From Bacillus cereus group sp. RP43 (GTDB taxonomy: Bacteria > Bacillota > Bacilli > Bacillales > Bacillaceae_G), in the NCBI RefSeq assembly GCF_040459645.1, contig NZ_JARVHQ010000001.1, positions 248,001 to 312,000 on the forward strand: a stretch of 64,000 bases of DNA, given 5' to 3'. How positions within the stretch are numbered: the stretch's first letter is position 1; each line of letters begins with the position of its first letter. Made by a program: the position numbers and the translations under genes. Under the pieces are notes generated by a model. The model was not told the origin of the DNA. It made no database searches and worked only from the letters and a program-made list of their open reading frames with translations. Below, piece after piece: positions 44,272 through 52,334 of the stretch.

Positions 44272-45429
44272 TCAAAGATATGGTTTGAATACTTTTTCAT
44301 GATTCTTTCGAATGGCAATCTTGGCCCATTTCATATTTGTCGTAGGAGAAGGCCCTGTAATCCAAGTATGAAATGGTAGTATGCTGCAAATGACCATTGC
44401 TGAAATAGAGATTGTGGCCGTTAGTATAAATAATAATAGGCTATATACTATTGTGTTTTCTTGCAATGTGAATAAAGAAAGAAACTTTGTACATAGTTGT
44501 AAGAAGAAAAAGTGTGCTAAATAAGCACCATACGTGTAATTCCCGATAAATCGTAAAGCTTTATATAAGAAACCGCGTCGCTGTACAATTGTAATAGATA
44601 GCACGTATAGTATGATAATTTCGCATACGATATATAGAAACATAGATGGTTTTAAATAAGTAGAAACAGTTAAATGAATAGAGTTCACGCCGTAAAAACT
44701 AAATAACTCATAATTGATGAATAAAAATAAGATGAAAAATAGTATTGTTATAAGCGGAATATGTTTCATGACGAATAAACGCCAAGTTTTTAATGCTACA
44801 GCAGCAATTCCCCCCATAACGAAATAGAATGAATAGAAGAAGAAAGAACGATCTGTGTAATGTAAAATAGTTGAACTAGTCAATTTCTCTCCATTAAAAA
44901 TGTAGTGAGAAGAGTACCACATTAAGAAGAAATATAGACAAGCGAAAATGGTCATATATTTATATATGTCTTTTTTATTTTCTGTTCGTTTTTGAAACCA
45001 ATAAAATAGTGTGCATAGTAACGGGAACAATAAGTGAATTTGGAACATCATAATAACGTACCAAAGATGAGGTGCAGCCGTTCCGAGTAATAAACTTTTT
45101 ATTCCGCTTTGTAATGTAATAAGATCGTTTGTTGTTAATAAGTAAAGAATAGACCAAACGAAATAAGGAATGAGTAAGTGTGTGGCTTTTTCAGAAATAT
45201 ATTCTTTGTATACTAATTGCTTTGTGTAGTGACGAATTAAATGAAATCCAACGATAAATATGAATGCAGGTGCTGAAAATTTTGCAAGATTAAATAGCAT
45301 GCCCATAATGAGGGATTGCTCGAGTAAGACATTTCCTTGATTCATTGTATATAATAAGGAACTTTGCAAAACGACAGCAAGAAATGCAATGCTTTGCAAA
45401 ACTTTAAATTCTGGTGCGCTTTGTGTCAT
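44272..45429 (-). CDS. Acyltransferase 3 family membrane protein
   Basis: 385 residues from the ATG at 45429 (AAAGGAG nine bases upstream; two earlier in-frame ATGs overlap or precede that Shine-Dalgarno). Ten helices with the acyltransferase 3 pattern: AFLAVVLQSSLLY, APAFIFIVGFHLIRHY, LIPYFVWSILYLL, HLWYVIMMFQIHLLFPLL and GNYTYGAYLAHFFFLQ. Members O-acetylate or succinylate cell-surface sugars or lipids. The usual N-terminal catalytic His is not obvious (LQSIAFLAVVLQ where R-x-x-A-x-x-x-V-x-x-x-H is expected), so activity is uncertain. Confidence 0.8.
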   Translation of the reverse strand: MTQSAPEFKVLQSIAFLAVVLQSSLLYTMNQGNVLLEQSLIMGMLFNLAKFSAPAFIFIVGFHLIRHYTKQLVYKEYISEKATHLLIPYFVWSILYLLTTNDLITLQSGIKSLLLGTAAPHLWYVIMMFQIHLLFPLLCTLFYWFQKRTENKKDIYKYMTIFACLYFFLMWYSSHYIFNGEKLTSSTILHYTDRSFFFYSFYFVMGGIAAVALKTWRLFVMKHIPLITILFFILFLFINYELFSFYGVNSIHLTVSTYLKPSMFLYIVCEIIILYVLSITIVQRRGFLYKALRFIGNYTYGAYLAHFFFLQLCTKFLSLFTLQENTIVYSLLLFILTATISISAMVICSILPFHTWITGPSPTTNMKWAKIAIRKNHEKVFKPYL

Positions 45430-45534
45430 TGTGTCCATCTCCTTTTCCATACATGATTATAGTACGGAGAAAGGATGAAAGGTGTGGAATATTTGTGAAG
45501 ATTTTAACAAATTTGTGGCGGGATGGGATTATAT

Positions 45535-45680
45535 TAACGGTTTTGCTAATATATCTATCACAACTTTAAATATATCAACGATTTTTCCGATATATCTATC
45601 ACAAATTCAAATATATCAACGGTTTTTCCGGTATATCTATCACAAATTCAAATATATCAACGATTTTTCCAATACATCGA
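45535..45680 (-). repeat. Dispersed 41-bp-module repeat, copy C: three tandem modules
   Basis: On the minus strand, a 41-bp unit starting CGTTGATATATTTGAATTTG and running on with TGATAGATATA..GGAAAAA is repeated about three times with few changes. It ends CGTTAATATAAT. The orientation is opposite to copies A, B and D, and again follows a gene's terminator (the DAACS symporter, minus strand). Confidence 0.88.
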
Positions 45681-45697
45681 TTCACTGACAAATGACA

Positions 45698-45735
45698 ACA
45701 AAAAGAGGATGCTCAAAACGAGCATCCTCTTTCTA
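45698..45735. terminator. Intrinsic terminator of the DAACS symporter gene
   Basis: AAAGAGGATGCTC pairs perfectly with GAGCATCCTCTTT, with an A run on the left giving a T run on the minus strand. Confidence 0.88.
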
Positions 45736-45739
45736 TCTA

Positions 45740-46957
45740 TTAAGCAAATTTATTTTTGATCCAGTTCTTACCTTCTACAAGGCGAGCTGTCATTACGGCA
45801 CAAGCATTATCTGCTGTTACGTTTAACATCGTTGCAGGTGGATCAATGATTGTACTAATTGCTGCGATAATTGGCAATGCTTCTGGTGGGAATCCGTATA
45901 GAGAAACGATTAACATTTCACCAATCATACCACCGCCTGGAATAGCACCCATTACGGTTCCTACTAATAGAGAAACGACAAGTGCGATTGCTAATGTTTT
46001 TGGTCCTTCAAATTCCATGTTGAAAATACCGAATAAGAAAGCAATCTTTAATACGCCGCCTAAAACCGATCCGTCTTTATGAAGTGTAGAACCAAGAAGG
46101 ACAACTGTTTCACGAATGTCTGAAGAAATACCCATTTTCTTCGTTGCTTCTAAGTTCGCAGGAATACTTGCGGCACTACTACAAGTTGCAAGTGATGTAA
46201 CTGTAGGAGAGACCATGTTTTTCCAAAATATTTGAACACCTTGTTTGCGACCTGCAAGGTAAGCATAGAACGTGAAGAATACAAAGAAGTAAATAAGTGA
46301 AGCTGGATAGTATACCATTGCCGCTCGGAAGTAAGTTCCAAGAAGTTGTGGTCCGAATTCACCAACTAATGCTGCGAAGTAAGCAGCAAGTCCGATTGGA
46401 GCGTAGTACATAATGAAAGATACGACTTTCATTGAAATTTCTGCACCAGCTTGTAGGAATGTAGCGAATGGCTTTCCTTTTTCACCAACTGCTGAAGTTG
46501 CAATCCCCATTAAGATAGAGAAGAAAATAAGAGCTAACATATTTTCACGAGATAGTAACTTTGAGAAGTCAGATACTGTTAGAATACCAACGATTTGATC
46601 AGCAACGCTAACAGCTTTTTCAGCTTTATCGGGCTGTGTTAATTCTAATACAACACCTTGTGCTGGCGGGAATACTTTCACGATGATAATCATAAAAATA
46701 GCAGCTAAAATACTCGTAAATAAGAAAGTCCCAGCCATACTAGACATAATTTTACCGAAACGTTTTAATCCATCCATATTAGCAATAGATGACGCGATGC
46801 TAAAGAACACAAGAGGTACAACAATCGTAAACATTAAGTTTAAGAAAATGTCACCAAGCGGCTTTAAAGCAACTGCATCGGCACCCATGAAATAACCAAT
46901 GAAACCACCAATTAGGATAGAAGATAATAAAATAAGTGGAAAGCGATATGCCTTCAT
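45740..46957 (-). CDS. Dicarboxylate/amino acid:cation symporter (DAACS family)
   Basis: 405 residues with eight helices and two re-entrant loops. The first loop reads SLATCSSAASIPANLEATKK (the family's serine-rich hairpin); the transport core has LGSTLHKDGSVLGGVLKIAF, AIPGGGMIGEMLIVSL and IDPPATMLNVTADNACAVM (the conserved D-x-x-x-T-x-x-N-x-x-x-D). These match glutamate/aspartate/serine symporters; the substrate cannot be fixed by eye. TAGGAGGGT precedes the ATG. Monocistronic. Confidence 0.9.
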   Translation of the reverse strand: MKAYRFPLILLSSILIGGFIGYFMGADAVALKPLGDIFLNLMFTIVVPLVFFSIASSIANMDGLKRFGKIMSSMAGTFLFTSILAAIFMIIIVKVFPPAQGVVLELTQPDKAEKAVSVADQIVGILTVSDFSKLLSRENMLALIFFSILMGIATSAVGEKGKPFATFLQAGAEISMKVVSFIMYYAPIGLAAYFAALVGEFGPQLLGTYFRAAMVYYPASLIYFFVFFTFYAYLAGRKQGVQIFWKNMVSPTVTSLATCSSAASIPANLEATKKMGISSDIRETVVLLGSTLHKDGSVLGGVLKIAFLFGIFNMEFEGPKTLAIALVVSLLVGTVMGAIPGGGMIGEMLIVSLYGFPPEALPIIAAISTIIDPPATMLNVTADNACAVMTARLVEGKNWIKNKFA

Positions 46958-47182
46958 AAATATACCCTCCTATCGATTATAAAAAAATCATACTGAATCA
47001 TTATAGCGAGTTAGAGTTCTATTTACTAGAAAAATACGGATAGATGGAATAGCGTGAAAACCGAGAAATTTTTGTTTTTGAGCTCGGCATACAGTTAGAA
47101 ATCTAGACATATATATTTGTAACCTAGTGGTGGCAAGGGATGTACCATAACTTAGGTTTAGAAAAAGAGGGAGGGAAACAGG

Positions 47183-47485
47183 ATGAATATTTTGCTTTGC
47201 TGTGCAGCGGGAATGTCTTCCAGTTTGATAGTTACAAAAATGGAGAAAGCGGCACAGGCAAGGGGGATAGAGGTGAAGATTTGGGCTGTATCAGGTTCAG
47301 AAGTGCGAGATCATATCGACGATGCAGATGTACTTTTACTTGGACCGCAAGTACGTTATTTATTACCGAAAATGAAAGAATTATGTAAGGCGAAAGGAAT
47401 ACCTGTTGATGTCATTCAATCCATCCATTACGGGCTTTGTAATGGAGAAGCTATCTTACAAGCAGCTTTGTCAATGAAACCATGA
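47183..47485 (+). CDS. PTS lactose/cellobiose-type EIIB (stand-alone set)
   Basis: 100-residue phosphocarrier. The phosphorylated cysteine is Cys7 in [10 protein letters not shown], with [15 protein letters not shown] further on. It accepts phosphate from IIA and hands it to the sugar in IIC. It is first of a three-gene unit (IIB, IIC, IIA; gaps of 14 and 9 bases) with no glycosidase, so the sugar phosphate must be used by an enzyme encoded elsewhere, perhaps the GH4 enzyme 5 kb downstream. AGGGAGG precedes the ATG; no sigma-54 site is seen upstream, unlike the second set. Confidence 0.92.
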   Translation: MNILLCCAAGMSSSLIVTKMEKAAQARGIEVKIWAVSGSEVRDHIDDADVLLLGPQVRYLLPKMKELCKAKGIPVDVIQSIHYGLCNGEAILQAALSMKP

Positions 47486-47499
47486 GGAGAGTGGGATAG

Positions 47500-48801
47500 A
47501 TGATAAAGTTTTTAGAGAAATATGTGATGCCAGTGGCCGGGAAGGTTGCAGAGCAGAGACATTTGCAAGCGATTCGTGATGGAATTATTTTGACGATGCC
47601 TTTCTTGATTATTGGATCTTTCTTTCTGATTATTAGTGCTTTACCCATACCAGGGTATAATGATTTTATGGCAGGATTGTTTGGGGAGAGTTGGCAAAAA
47701 GCTTTGGGGTATCCAGTTAGCGCAACATTTAATATAATGTCTTTAATAGCCACTTTTGGAATCGCTTACAGACTTGGGGGATACTATAAGGTCGATGCAT
47801 TAGCAGCAGGGGCGTTATCACTTGTGACATTCTTACTTGCAACTCCGTTTCAAGTTGCATATATAATACCAAGTACGAAGGAAAGTGTACTTGTAGAAGG
47901 GGCTATACCAGCTGTGTTAATGGGAAGCCAAGGGTTATTCGTTGCGATGATTATAGCACTTATATCTACTGAACTTTATAGATTTATTGTACAAAAAAAG
48001 CTGATTATAAAAATGCCAGAAACGGTACCACCAGCCGTAACACGTTCATTTGCAGCACTCGTTCCAGGGTTTATTGTTGTAACTGTTATTTGGATCTTAC
48101 GCTTAATGATAGAAAATACTTCTTTCGGCAGCATCCATAATATTGTGGGAAAAATTTTACAAGAACCACTTAGTGCACTTGGTGCCAGTCTGTGGGGCGC
48201 GGTAATAGCCGTTATTATTGTCCATGTACTTTGGGCGTGTGGAATTCATGGTGCTGCAATTGTTGGTGGTGTAATGAGCCCAATTTGGTTGTCCTTAATG
48301 GACCAAAACCGAATCGCTTTTCAGGCTGGGCAAGATGTACCGAATACGATTACTGCACAGTTCTTTGACTTATGGATTTATATGGGCGGTTCTGGTGCAA
48401 CACTTGCTTTAGTTGTAGGAATGTTATTATTTGCGCGAAGTCAGCAATTGAAAAGTTTAGGACGATTGTCGATTGCACCTGGTATTTTTAATATTAATGA
48501 AATGGTGACTTTCGGAATGCCGATTGTAATGAACCCACTTTTACTTATTCCATTTATATTGGTGCCAGTCGTATTAACGGTTGTTTCTTACTTTGCGATG
48601 GAATGGGGATGGGTTGCACGTCCGAGCGGAGCTGCTGTACCCTGGACGACACCTATTCTTTTTAGTGGATATTTAGGTTCGGGCGGGAAAATTTCAGGTG
48701 TTATTTTGCAGCTCGTTAACTTTGCACTGGCATTCTTCATTTATTTACCGTTCTTAAAAATATGGGATAAACAAAAATTGGCGGAAGAAAAGGGGGAGTA
48801 A
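47500..48801 (+). CDS. PTS lactose/cellobiose-type EIIC permease (stand-alone set)
   Basis: 433-residue membrane permease with ten helices, e.g. LQAIRDGIILTMPFLIIGSF at the start, ALVAFLLATP-like TFLLATPFQVAY, HVLWACGIHGAAIVGGV (the family C-G-I-H-G) and INEMVTFGMPIVMNP (the E-x-x-x-F-G-x-P substrate motif). It is closely related to the IIC at 52335 throughout. By family it takes up beta-glucosides, cellobiose or chitobiose. It lies between IIB and IIA genes. Confidence 0.93.
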   Translation: MIKFLEKYVMPVAGKVAEQRHLQAIRDGIILTMPFLIIGSFFLIISALPIPGYNDFMAGLFGESWQKALGYPVSATFNIMSLIATFGIAYRLGGYYKVDALAAGALSLVTFLLATPFQVAYIIPSTKESVLVEGAIPAVLMGSQGLFVAMIIALISTELYRFIVQKKLIIKMPETVPPAVTRSFAALVPGFIVVTVIWILRLMIENTSFGSIHNIVGKILQEPLSALGASLWGAVIAVIIVHVLWACGIHGAAIVGGVMSPIWLSLMDQNRIAFQAGQDVPNTITAQFFDLWIYMGGSGATLALVVGMLLFARSQQLKSLGRLSIAPGIFNINEMVTFGMPIVMNPLLLIPFILVPVVLTVVSYFAMEWGWVARPSGAAVPWTTPILFSGYLGSGGKISGVILQLVNFALAFFIYLPFLKIWDKQKLAEEKGE

Positions 48802-48810
48802 AGAACTAAA

Positions 48811-49128
48811 ATGGATACGATAGAGACGAAAGCTTTTCATTTAATCTTGCATGGAGGAAATGCGAGAAGTTGTTCAATGGAAGCAATTGATTGTGCTAAG
48901 CGCGGTGAATTTAAGGAAGCGGAATCTAAACTACAAGAAGCGTTAAATGAATTGCAAGAAGCGCACCGTTTACAAACAGAGCTCATACAGAAAGAGGCTG
49001 GCGGGGAAAAGACAGAAGTTACCCTGCTGATGGTACATGCGCAAGATCATTTAATGAACGCAATTACAGTGAAGGAATTGGCGAGTGAGTTTGTAGAATT
49101 ATATAGGAAGATGTCAGTAGCTGAATGA
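48811..49128 (+). CDS. PTS lactose/cellobiose-type EIIA (stand-alone set)
   Basis: 105-residue three-helix phosphocarrier. The phospho-accepting His is in [37 protein letters not shown] and the [17 protein letters not shown] segment are typical of the Lac/Chb IIA. It closes the first set; a short hairpin terminator follows. Confidence 0.92.
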   Translation: MDTIETKAFHLILHGGNARSCSMEAIDCAKRGEFKEAESKLQEALNELQEAHRLQTELIQKEAGGEKTEVTLLMVHAQDHLMNAITVKELASEFVELYRKMSVAE

Positions 49129-49152
49129 ACCTTGCTTATGCAAGGTTTTTTT
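49128..49152 (+). terminator. Terminator of the first PTS set
   Basis: AACCTTGC pairs with GCAAGGTT around TTAT, followed by a T run. Confidence 0.8.
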
Positions 49153-49430
49153 CATGTTTTTAAAAGAGACAGTTATGACGAAACAAAGACCACTTACGCA
49201 TGATTGTATGTGTTATTTCCAGGTTTATGTGAAAATGAAAGTGTAAAGGGAGCTTCATTATATGGTTTATGCTGACTTTATATTGGAAACGGAAAATAGC
49301 AAAATTAAATCATTAATTCAGATGAATAGAATATGTATGTGTGCTTACCATCAGTGGAGTGTTATAAATTCCACTGATGGTATTTTTATATTAACGAGCC
49401 TCCTTCTTCATGGGTAAATGGGGATGATAA
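49153..49430 (+). other. Region with an orphan terminator: possible small RNA
   Basis: No gene with support is visible between the first PTS set and speD, yet a strong plus-strand terminator lies at 49346-49388, about 200 bases after the PTS set has already been terminated. A 52-codon frame from 49262 (AAAGGGAG upstream) reads through that hairpin and is doubtful. A small RNA ending here is the simplest reading. Confidence 0.4.
49346..49388 (+). terminator. Orphan intrinsic terminator
   Basis: TACCATCAGTGGA pairs perfectly over 13 bases with TCCACTGATGGTA and is followed by five T. There is no T run on the minus strand, so it acts on plus-strand transcripts only. Confidence 0.85.
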
Positions 49431-49802
49431 TTAATCGATAGTAACAAATTCTCCTACACCACGAATTAATTTTTTTATATGCATACGTTCTGGTTTTAGT
49501 ACGCTTATTATAGAATCAATGGCTTTTTGAGGATCAACAGATGTGCCGCAAGTATAACAATCAATTGCTGCAAATTCCTTTTCAGGATAAGTGTGAATAG
49601 AGAGATGGCTTTCTGATAATAAAATTAATACCGTAACTCCATATGGGTGGAATTCCTTATTACTTACATTTAAAACGTGGGCACCAGAGCGATTCGCAGC
49701 GGCAACTAAATGATGTTCTAAAAAATGAATATCATTTAATAGAGAAAAATCTACGCCCCATAAATCTACTATTATATGACGCCCAAACGTAGAATATTCC
49801 AT
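49431..49802 (-). CDS. speD: S-adenosylmethionine decarboxylase proenzyme (prokaryotic class 1B)
   Basis: Makes decarboxylated SAM, the aminopropyl donor for spermidine. 123 residues from the ATG at 49802 (AAGGGAAAG upstream; an in-frame upstream extension has no ribosome binding site). The self-cleavage site is in LSESHLSIHTYPE: cleavage before Ser65 gives the pyruvoyl group, with His70 and Cys in IDCYTCG as the other conserved active-site residues. It lies 28 bases after the spermidine-synthase-like gene on the same strand, forming a polyamine pair. Confidence 0.95.
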   Translation of the reverse strand: MEYSTFGRHIIVDLWGVDFSLLNDIHFLEHHLVAAANRSGAHVLNVSNKEFHPYGVTVLILLSESHLSIHTYPEKEFAAIDCYTCGTSVDPQKAIDSIISVLKPERMHIKKLIRGVGEFVTID

Positions 49803-49830
49803 ATACTTTCCCTTCCTTGTCAAAATATTA

Positions 49831-51591
49831 TTAGAACATCATTTCTTGTTGATAGCAATGATGTAGAGTAAGGTCCGATTCTGAATTTAAAACGGCATTA
49901 TTGCGGTGCTCTAAATGTTCTTCTTTAAATTGAAATAAAGGAGCAAGAAGAGAAGGTAATGTTCGAGGAACTGGTACTACATATAATTGTTCAATTTGAT
50001 CAAGTACATAGGTAGAGTTAGCGGCAATATGAAATCCCCAGTCAGTTCCGAAAGAAGGAACAATTGTATGATAGCTTTTTACAATTAATCCGGCATGTTC
50101 AATTGTGTTACCGATACCCCAATATACAAGAGGTGCATCAGCAGGTGAATTAGATTGGCAGACAAATGCGCCATCCTCTGTTAGGAACGTAGCTATACGA
50201 GCAAAAATTTCACTTGTATATAAAGTGCTTAATAACTCTGTCGCTGGATCCGGAAAATCAATAATAATTACATCGTATAAAGAGGAAGGAGATTTCAGAA
50301 ACTCTTTTGCGTCACATACATGTACATTTGCACGATCATCAAAAAATGCCTGTTGGTTTAAAGAAACTAATTCTGGAACATTGCGAGCCATCTTAATCAT
50401 TTCTTCGTCTAAGTCCACGAGGTCTACATGGATAACCGTTTCATATTTTAAAACCTCTCTTAAAGCAAGACCATCGCCACCGCCTAATATGAGAACACGC
50501 TTTGGATCTATTACCTTTGACATAATCGGATGAACTAGTGCTTCATGATAGATTTGCTCATCGACGGAACTAAATTGTAGCTGCTTATCCAAATATAGAC
50601 GGATATCACTTACTTGTAGCAAGTTAATATTTTGATAATTGCTTTTTTCTTCAAATAAACTTGTATGTTCGCCAGCTTGTATTTCTTTTAGTGAAATTTC
50701 ATCCCATACATCTAAGCTGTGCGAATCTGTTGGTACTATTATTACATTTTCCGATTGTACTTGCTTGTCGTCTTCGTCCTGTTTATCCGGTTTGTCTTGC
50801 TTATCGTGTTTGTCTTGCTTATCGTGTTTATCTTGCTTGTCTTGTTTATCTTGCTTGTCTTGTTTATCTTGCTTGTCTTGTTTATCTTGCTTGTCTTGTT
50901 TATCTTGCTTGTCTTGTTTATCTTGCTTGTCTTGTTTATCTTGCTTGTCTTGTTTATCTTGCTTGTCTTGTTTATCTTGCTTATCTTGCTTATCTTGTTT
51001 ATCTTGCTTGTCTTGTTTATCTTGCTTGTCTTGTTTATCTGGTTTACCTGGTTTACCTGGTTTGTCTTGTTTATCTTGCTTGTCTTGCTTGTCTTGTTTA
51101 TCTTGCTTGTCTTGCTTGTCTTGTTTATCTTGCTTGTCTTGTTTATCTGGTTTACCTGGTTTGTCTTGTTTATCTTGCTTGTCTTGTTTATCTGGTTTAC
51201 CTGGTTTGTCTTGTTTATCTTGCTTGTCTTGTTTATCTGGTTTACCTGGTTTGTCTTGTTTATCTTGCTTGTCTTGTTTATCTTGCTTGTCTTGTTTATC
51301 TTGCTTGTCTTGTTTATCTTGCTTGTCTTGTTTATCTTGTTTATCTTGCTTGTCTTGTTTATCTTGCTTGTCTTGTTTATCTTGCTTATCTTGCTTGTCT
51401 TGTTTATCTTGCTTGTCTTGTTTATCTTGTTTATCTTGCTCGTCTTGTGTGTCTTGCGTATCTTCAGTGTCCTGTTTGTCTAGTTTATAGGTGTTTGAAT
51501 CTAATTCAGAACCTTCTTCATGTTTATACCATTTATTTTGAAACTGTATTCTATAAATCTTCATTCTATTCTTTTTTCTATGCTTTGGCAT
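49831..51591 (-). CDS. Spermidine synthase-like protein with a giant (Asp-Lys-Gln)n N-terminal repeat
   Basis: 586 residues. Residues 1-36 are basic and aromatic (MKIYRIQFQNKWYKHEEG). Residues about 37-276 are nearly pure triplets Asp-Lys-Gln with blocks of Asp-Lys-Pro-Gly-Lys-Pro and a few Asp-Lys-His. The C-terminal 310 residues are an aminopropyltransferase fold: SAM-type loop VLILGGGDGLALREVL, VDLVDLDEEMIKMARN, and DVIIIDFPDPATELLSTLYTS, the variant catalytic loop of membrane-type spermidine synthases. It precedes speD, so spermidine formation is likely. No signal peptide. The repeat is unlike any known part of the enzyme; a surface, binding or disordered tether role is speculation. No ATG with good spacing exists inside the repeat. 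Confidence 0.85.
   Translation of the reverse strand: MPKHRKKNRMKIYRIQFQNKWYKHEEGSELDSNTYKLDKQDTEDTQDTQDEQDKQDKQDKQDKQDKQDKQDKQDKQDKQDKQDKQDKQDKQDKQDKQDKQDKQDKQDKQDKQDKPGKPDKQDKQDKQDKPGKPDKQDKQDKQDKPGKPDKQDKQDKQDKQDKQDKQDKQDKQDKQDKPGKPGKPDKQDKQDKQDKQDKQDKQDKQDKQDKQDKQDKQDKQDKQDKQDKQDKQDKQDKQDKQDKQDKQDKQDKQDKHDKQDKHDKQDKPDKQDEDDKQVQSENVIIVPTDSHSLDVWDEISLKEIQAGEHTSLFEEKSNYQNINLLQVSDIRLYLDKQLQFSSVDEQIYHEALVHPIMSKVIDPKRVLILGGGDGLALREVLKYETVIHVDLVDLDEEMIKMARNVPELVSLNQQAFFDDRANVHVCDAKEFLKSPSSLYDVIIIDFPDPATELLSTLYTSEIFARIATFLTEDGAFVCQSNSPADAPLVYWGIGNTIEHAGLIVKSYHTIVPSFGTDWGFHIAANSTYVLDQIEQLYVVPVPRTLPSLLAPLFQFKEEHLEHRNNAVLNSESDLTLHHCYQQEMMF
50764..51484 (-). repeat. 9/18-bp tandem repeat (VNTR-like) encoding (DKQ)n
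   Basis: About 720 bp of 9-bp units in the coding strand of the spermidine-synthase-like gene. Most are paired as GATAAACAA plus GACAAGCAA, giving an 18-bp higher-order period. Four interruptions encode Pro-Gly-Lys blocks near 51037-51065, 51147-51165, 51189-51207 and 51234-51252, and His variants cluster at the 3' end near 50800-50830. All units are multiples of 9 bp, so copy-number change keeps the frame. Confidence 0.95.
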
Positions 51592-51810
51592 TGGAATCCC
51601 CTTTCGAAATACTTTATTTTATTCTATTCTATGTAATTTAATAGAGTTTGACTGGACAATAGTTAGACGAGTGTCTTGAATAGGTATTTGTTTTTGATTT
51701 GAGTCGAAATATTATATTTTTCGTTATTATATTTTCACGCTTTAAAAAAATTAGTGTTTTTTTGTTTTGAATACAACTAGACAACTAAACACTAATCTAT
51801 TTTCATACAG

Positions 51811-51888
51811 TTATGTGTTAAAAGCGTGTTGTTTTATAACACACTGTGTGTTTTTTGGGTAACACACTGATTGAAAGCGTTAACACAC
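51811..51888 (+). promoter_or_regulatory. Candidate upstream activator region with repeated TAACAC motifs
   Basis: TTATGTGTTA, TATAACACAC, GTAACACAC and GTTAACACAC occur within 78 bases, in both orientations, ending about 45 bases before the sigma-54 promoter. This is where a LevR/CelR-type activator would bind. Direct evidence is the repeated motif only. Confidence 0.55.
51871..51885 (+). promoter_or_regulatory. Catabolite response element (cre) of the second PTS operon
   Basis: TTGAAAGCGTTAACA is a perfect match to the CcpA consensus TGWAANCGNTNWCA, about 50 bases upstream of the sigma-54 promoter. It probably mediates glucose repression. Confidence 0.75.
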
Positions 51889-51933
51889 AAAGAAAACAGT
51901 CGAAAAAGTGCTAATTTTAGTGGTTTTAAAAAG

Positions 51934-51950
51934 TTGGCACGATAATTGCA
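51934..51950 (+). promoter_or_regulatory. Sigma-54 (SigL) -24/-12 promoter of the chb-type PTS operon
   Basis: TTGGCACGATAATTGCA fits the sigma-54 consensus TGGCAC-N5-TTGCW exactly, with GG and GC at the required spacing. It lies 66 bases before the IIB start. The cognate activator is most likely the PRD/AAA+ protein at 58216-60894. Confidence 0.9.
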
Positions 51951-52015
51951 TTAATAAATAGCGTAAAGAAAAATAAAAAACATAAATTTTTATACCACAC
52001 AAGGGGGATTTATAA

Positions 52016-52318
52016 ATGAATATTTTATTATGTTGTTCAGCAGGGATGTCTACAAGTTTACTAGTTACAAAAATGGAAGCGGCCGCAAAAGCTCGTGGTC
52101 TAGAAGGTAAGATTTGGGCTGTATCTGGGGATGCAGTAAAAAACAATATCGATCAAGCAGATGTACTATTATTAGGACCGCAAGTTCGTTACATGCTTTC
52201 TTCAATGAAAACGCTTGCTGATGAGAGAAACGTTGGAATCGATGTTATTAATCCAATGCACTACGGCATGATGAATGGAGAAGCAGTTTTAGATCACGCA
52301 TTAACACTTAAAAAATAA
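52016..52318 (+). CDS. PTS lactose/cellobiose-type EIIB (chitobiose/cellobiose operon)
   Basis: 100-residue phosphocarrier, a close paralogue of the one at 47183: Cys7 in [15 protein letters not shown] is the phosphorylation site, and [16 protein letters not shown] is shared. AAGGGGGAT precedes the ATG. It is first of a five-gene operon (IIB-IIC-IIA-GH4-ChbG) under a sigma-54 promoter; this order matches E. coli chbBCA(R)FG without the AraC-type regulator. Confidence 0.93.
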   Translation: MNILLCCSAGMSTSLLVTKMEAAAKARGLEGKIWAVSGDAVKNNIDQADVLLLGPQVRYMLSSMKTLADERNVGIDVINPMHYGMMNGEAVLDHALTLKK

Positions 52319-52334
52319 TTAGGGGGGAAGCGAA

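Noticed and set aside
47040..47182. Sigma-54 promoter before the first PTS set
   Set aside because: TGGCAAGGGATGTACC near 47128 has the -24-like TGGCA but no GC element at -12.
49262..49417. 52-codon frame with a Shine-Dalgarno downstream of the first PTS set
   Set aside because: It reads through a 13-bp perfect terminator stem and its U tract, and the peptide shows no recognisable feature.
50764..51484. CRISPR array
   Set aside because: The units are contiguous 9/18-bp repeats without unique spacers and lie inside a coding frame.
50639..51641. Three long plus-strand reading frames (254, 283 and 326 codons) with Leu/Ser/Cys, Tyr/Leu/Ala and Phe/Ile/Leu repeats
   Set aside because: They are the other strand of the DKQ 9-bp repeat. 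A stop-free 9-bp unit leaves several frames open by construction, and none has a start signal.
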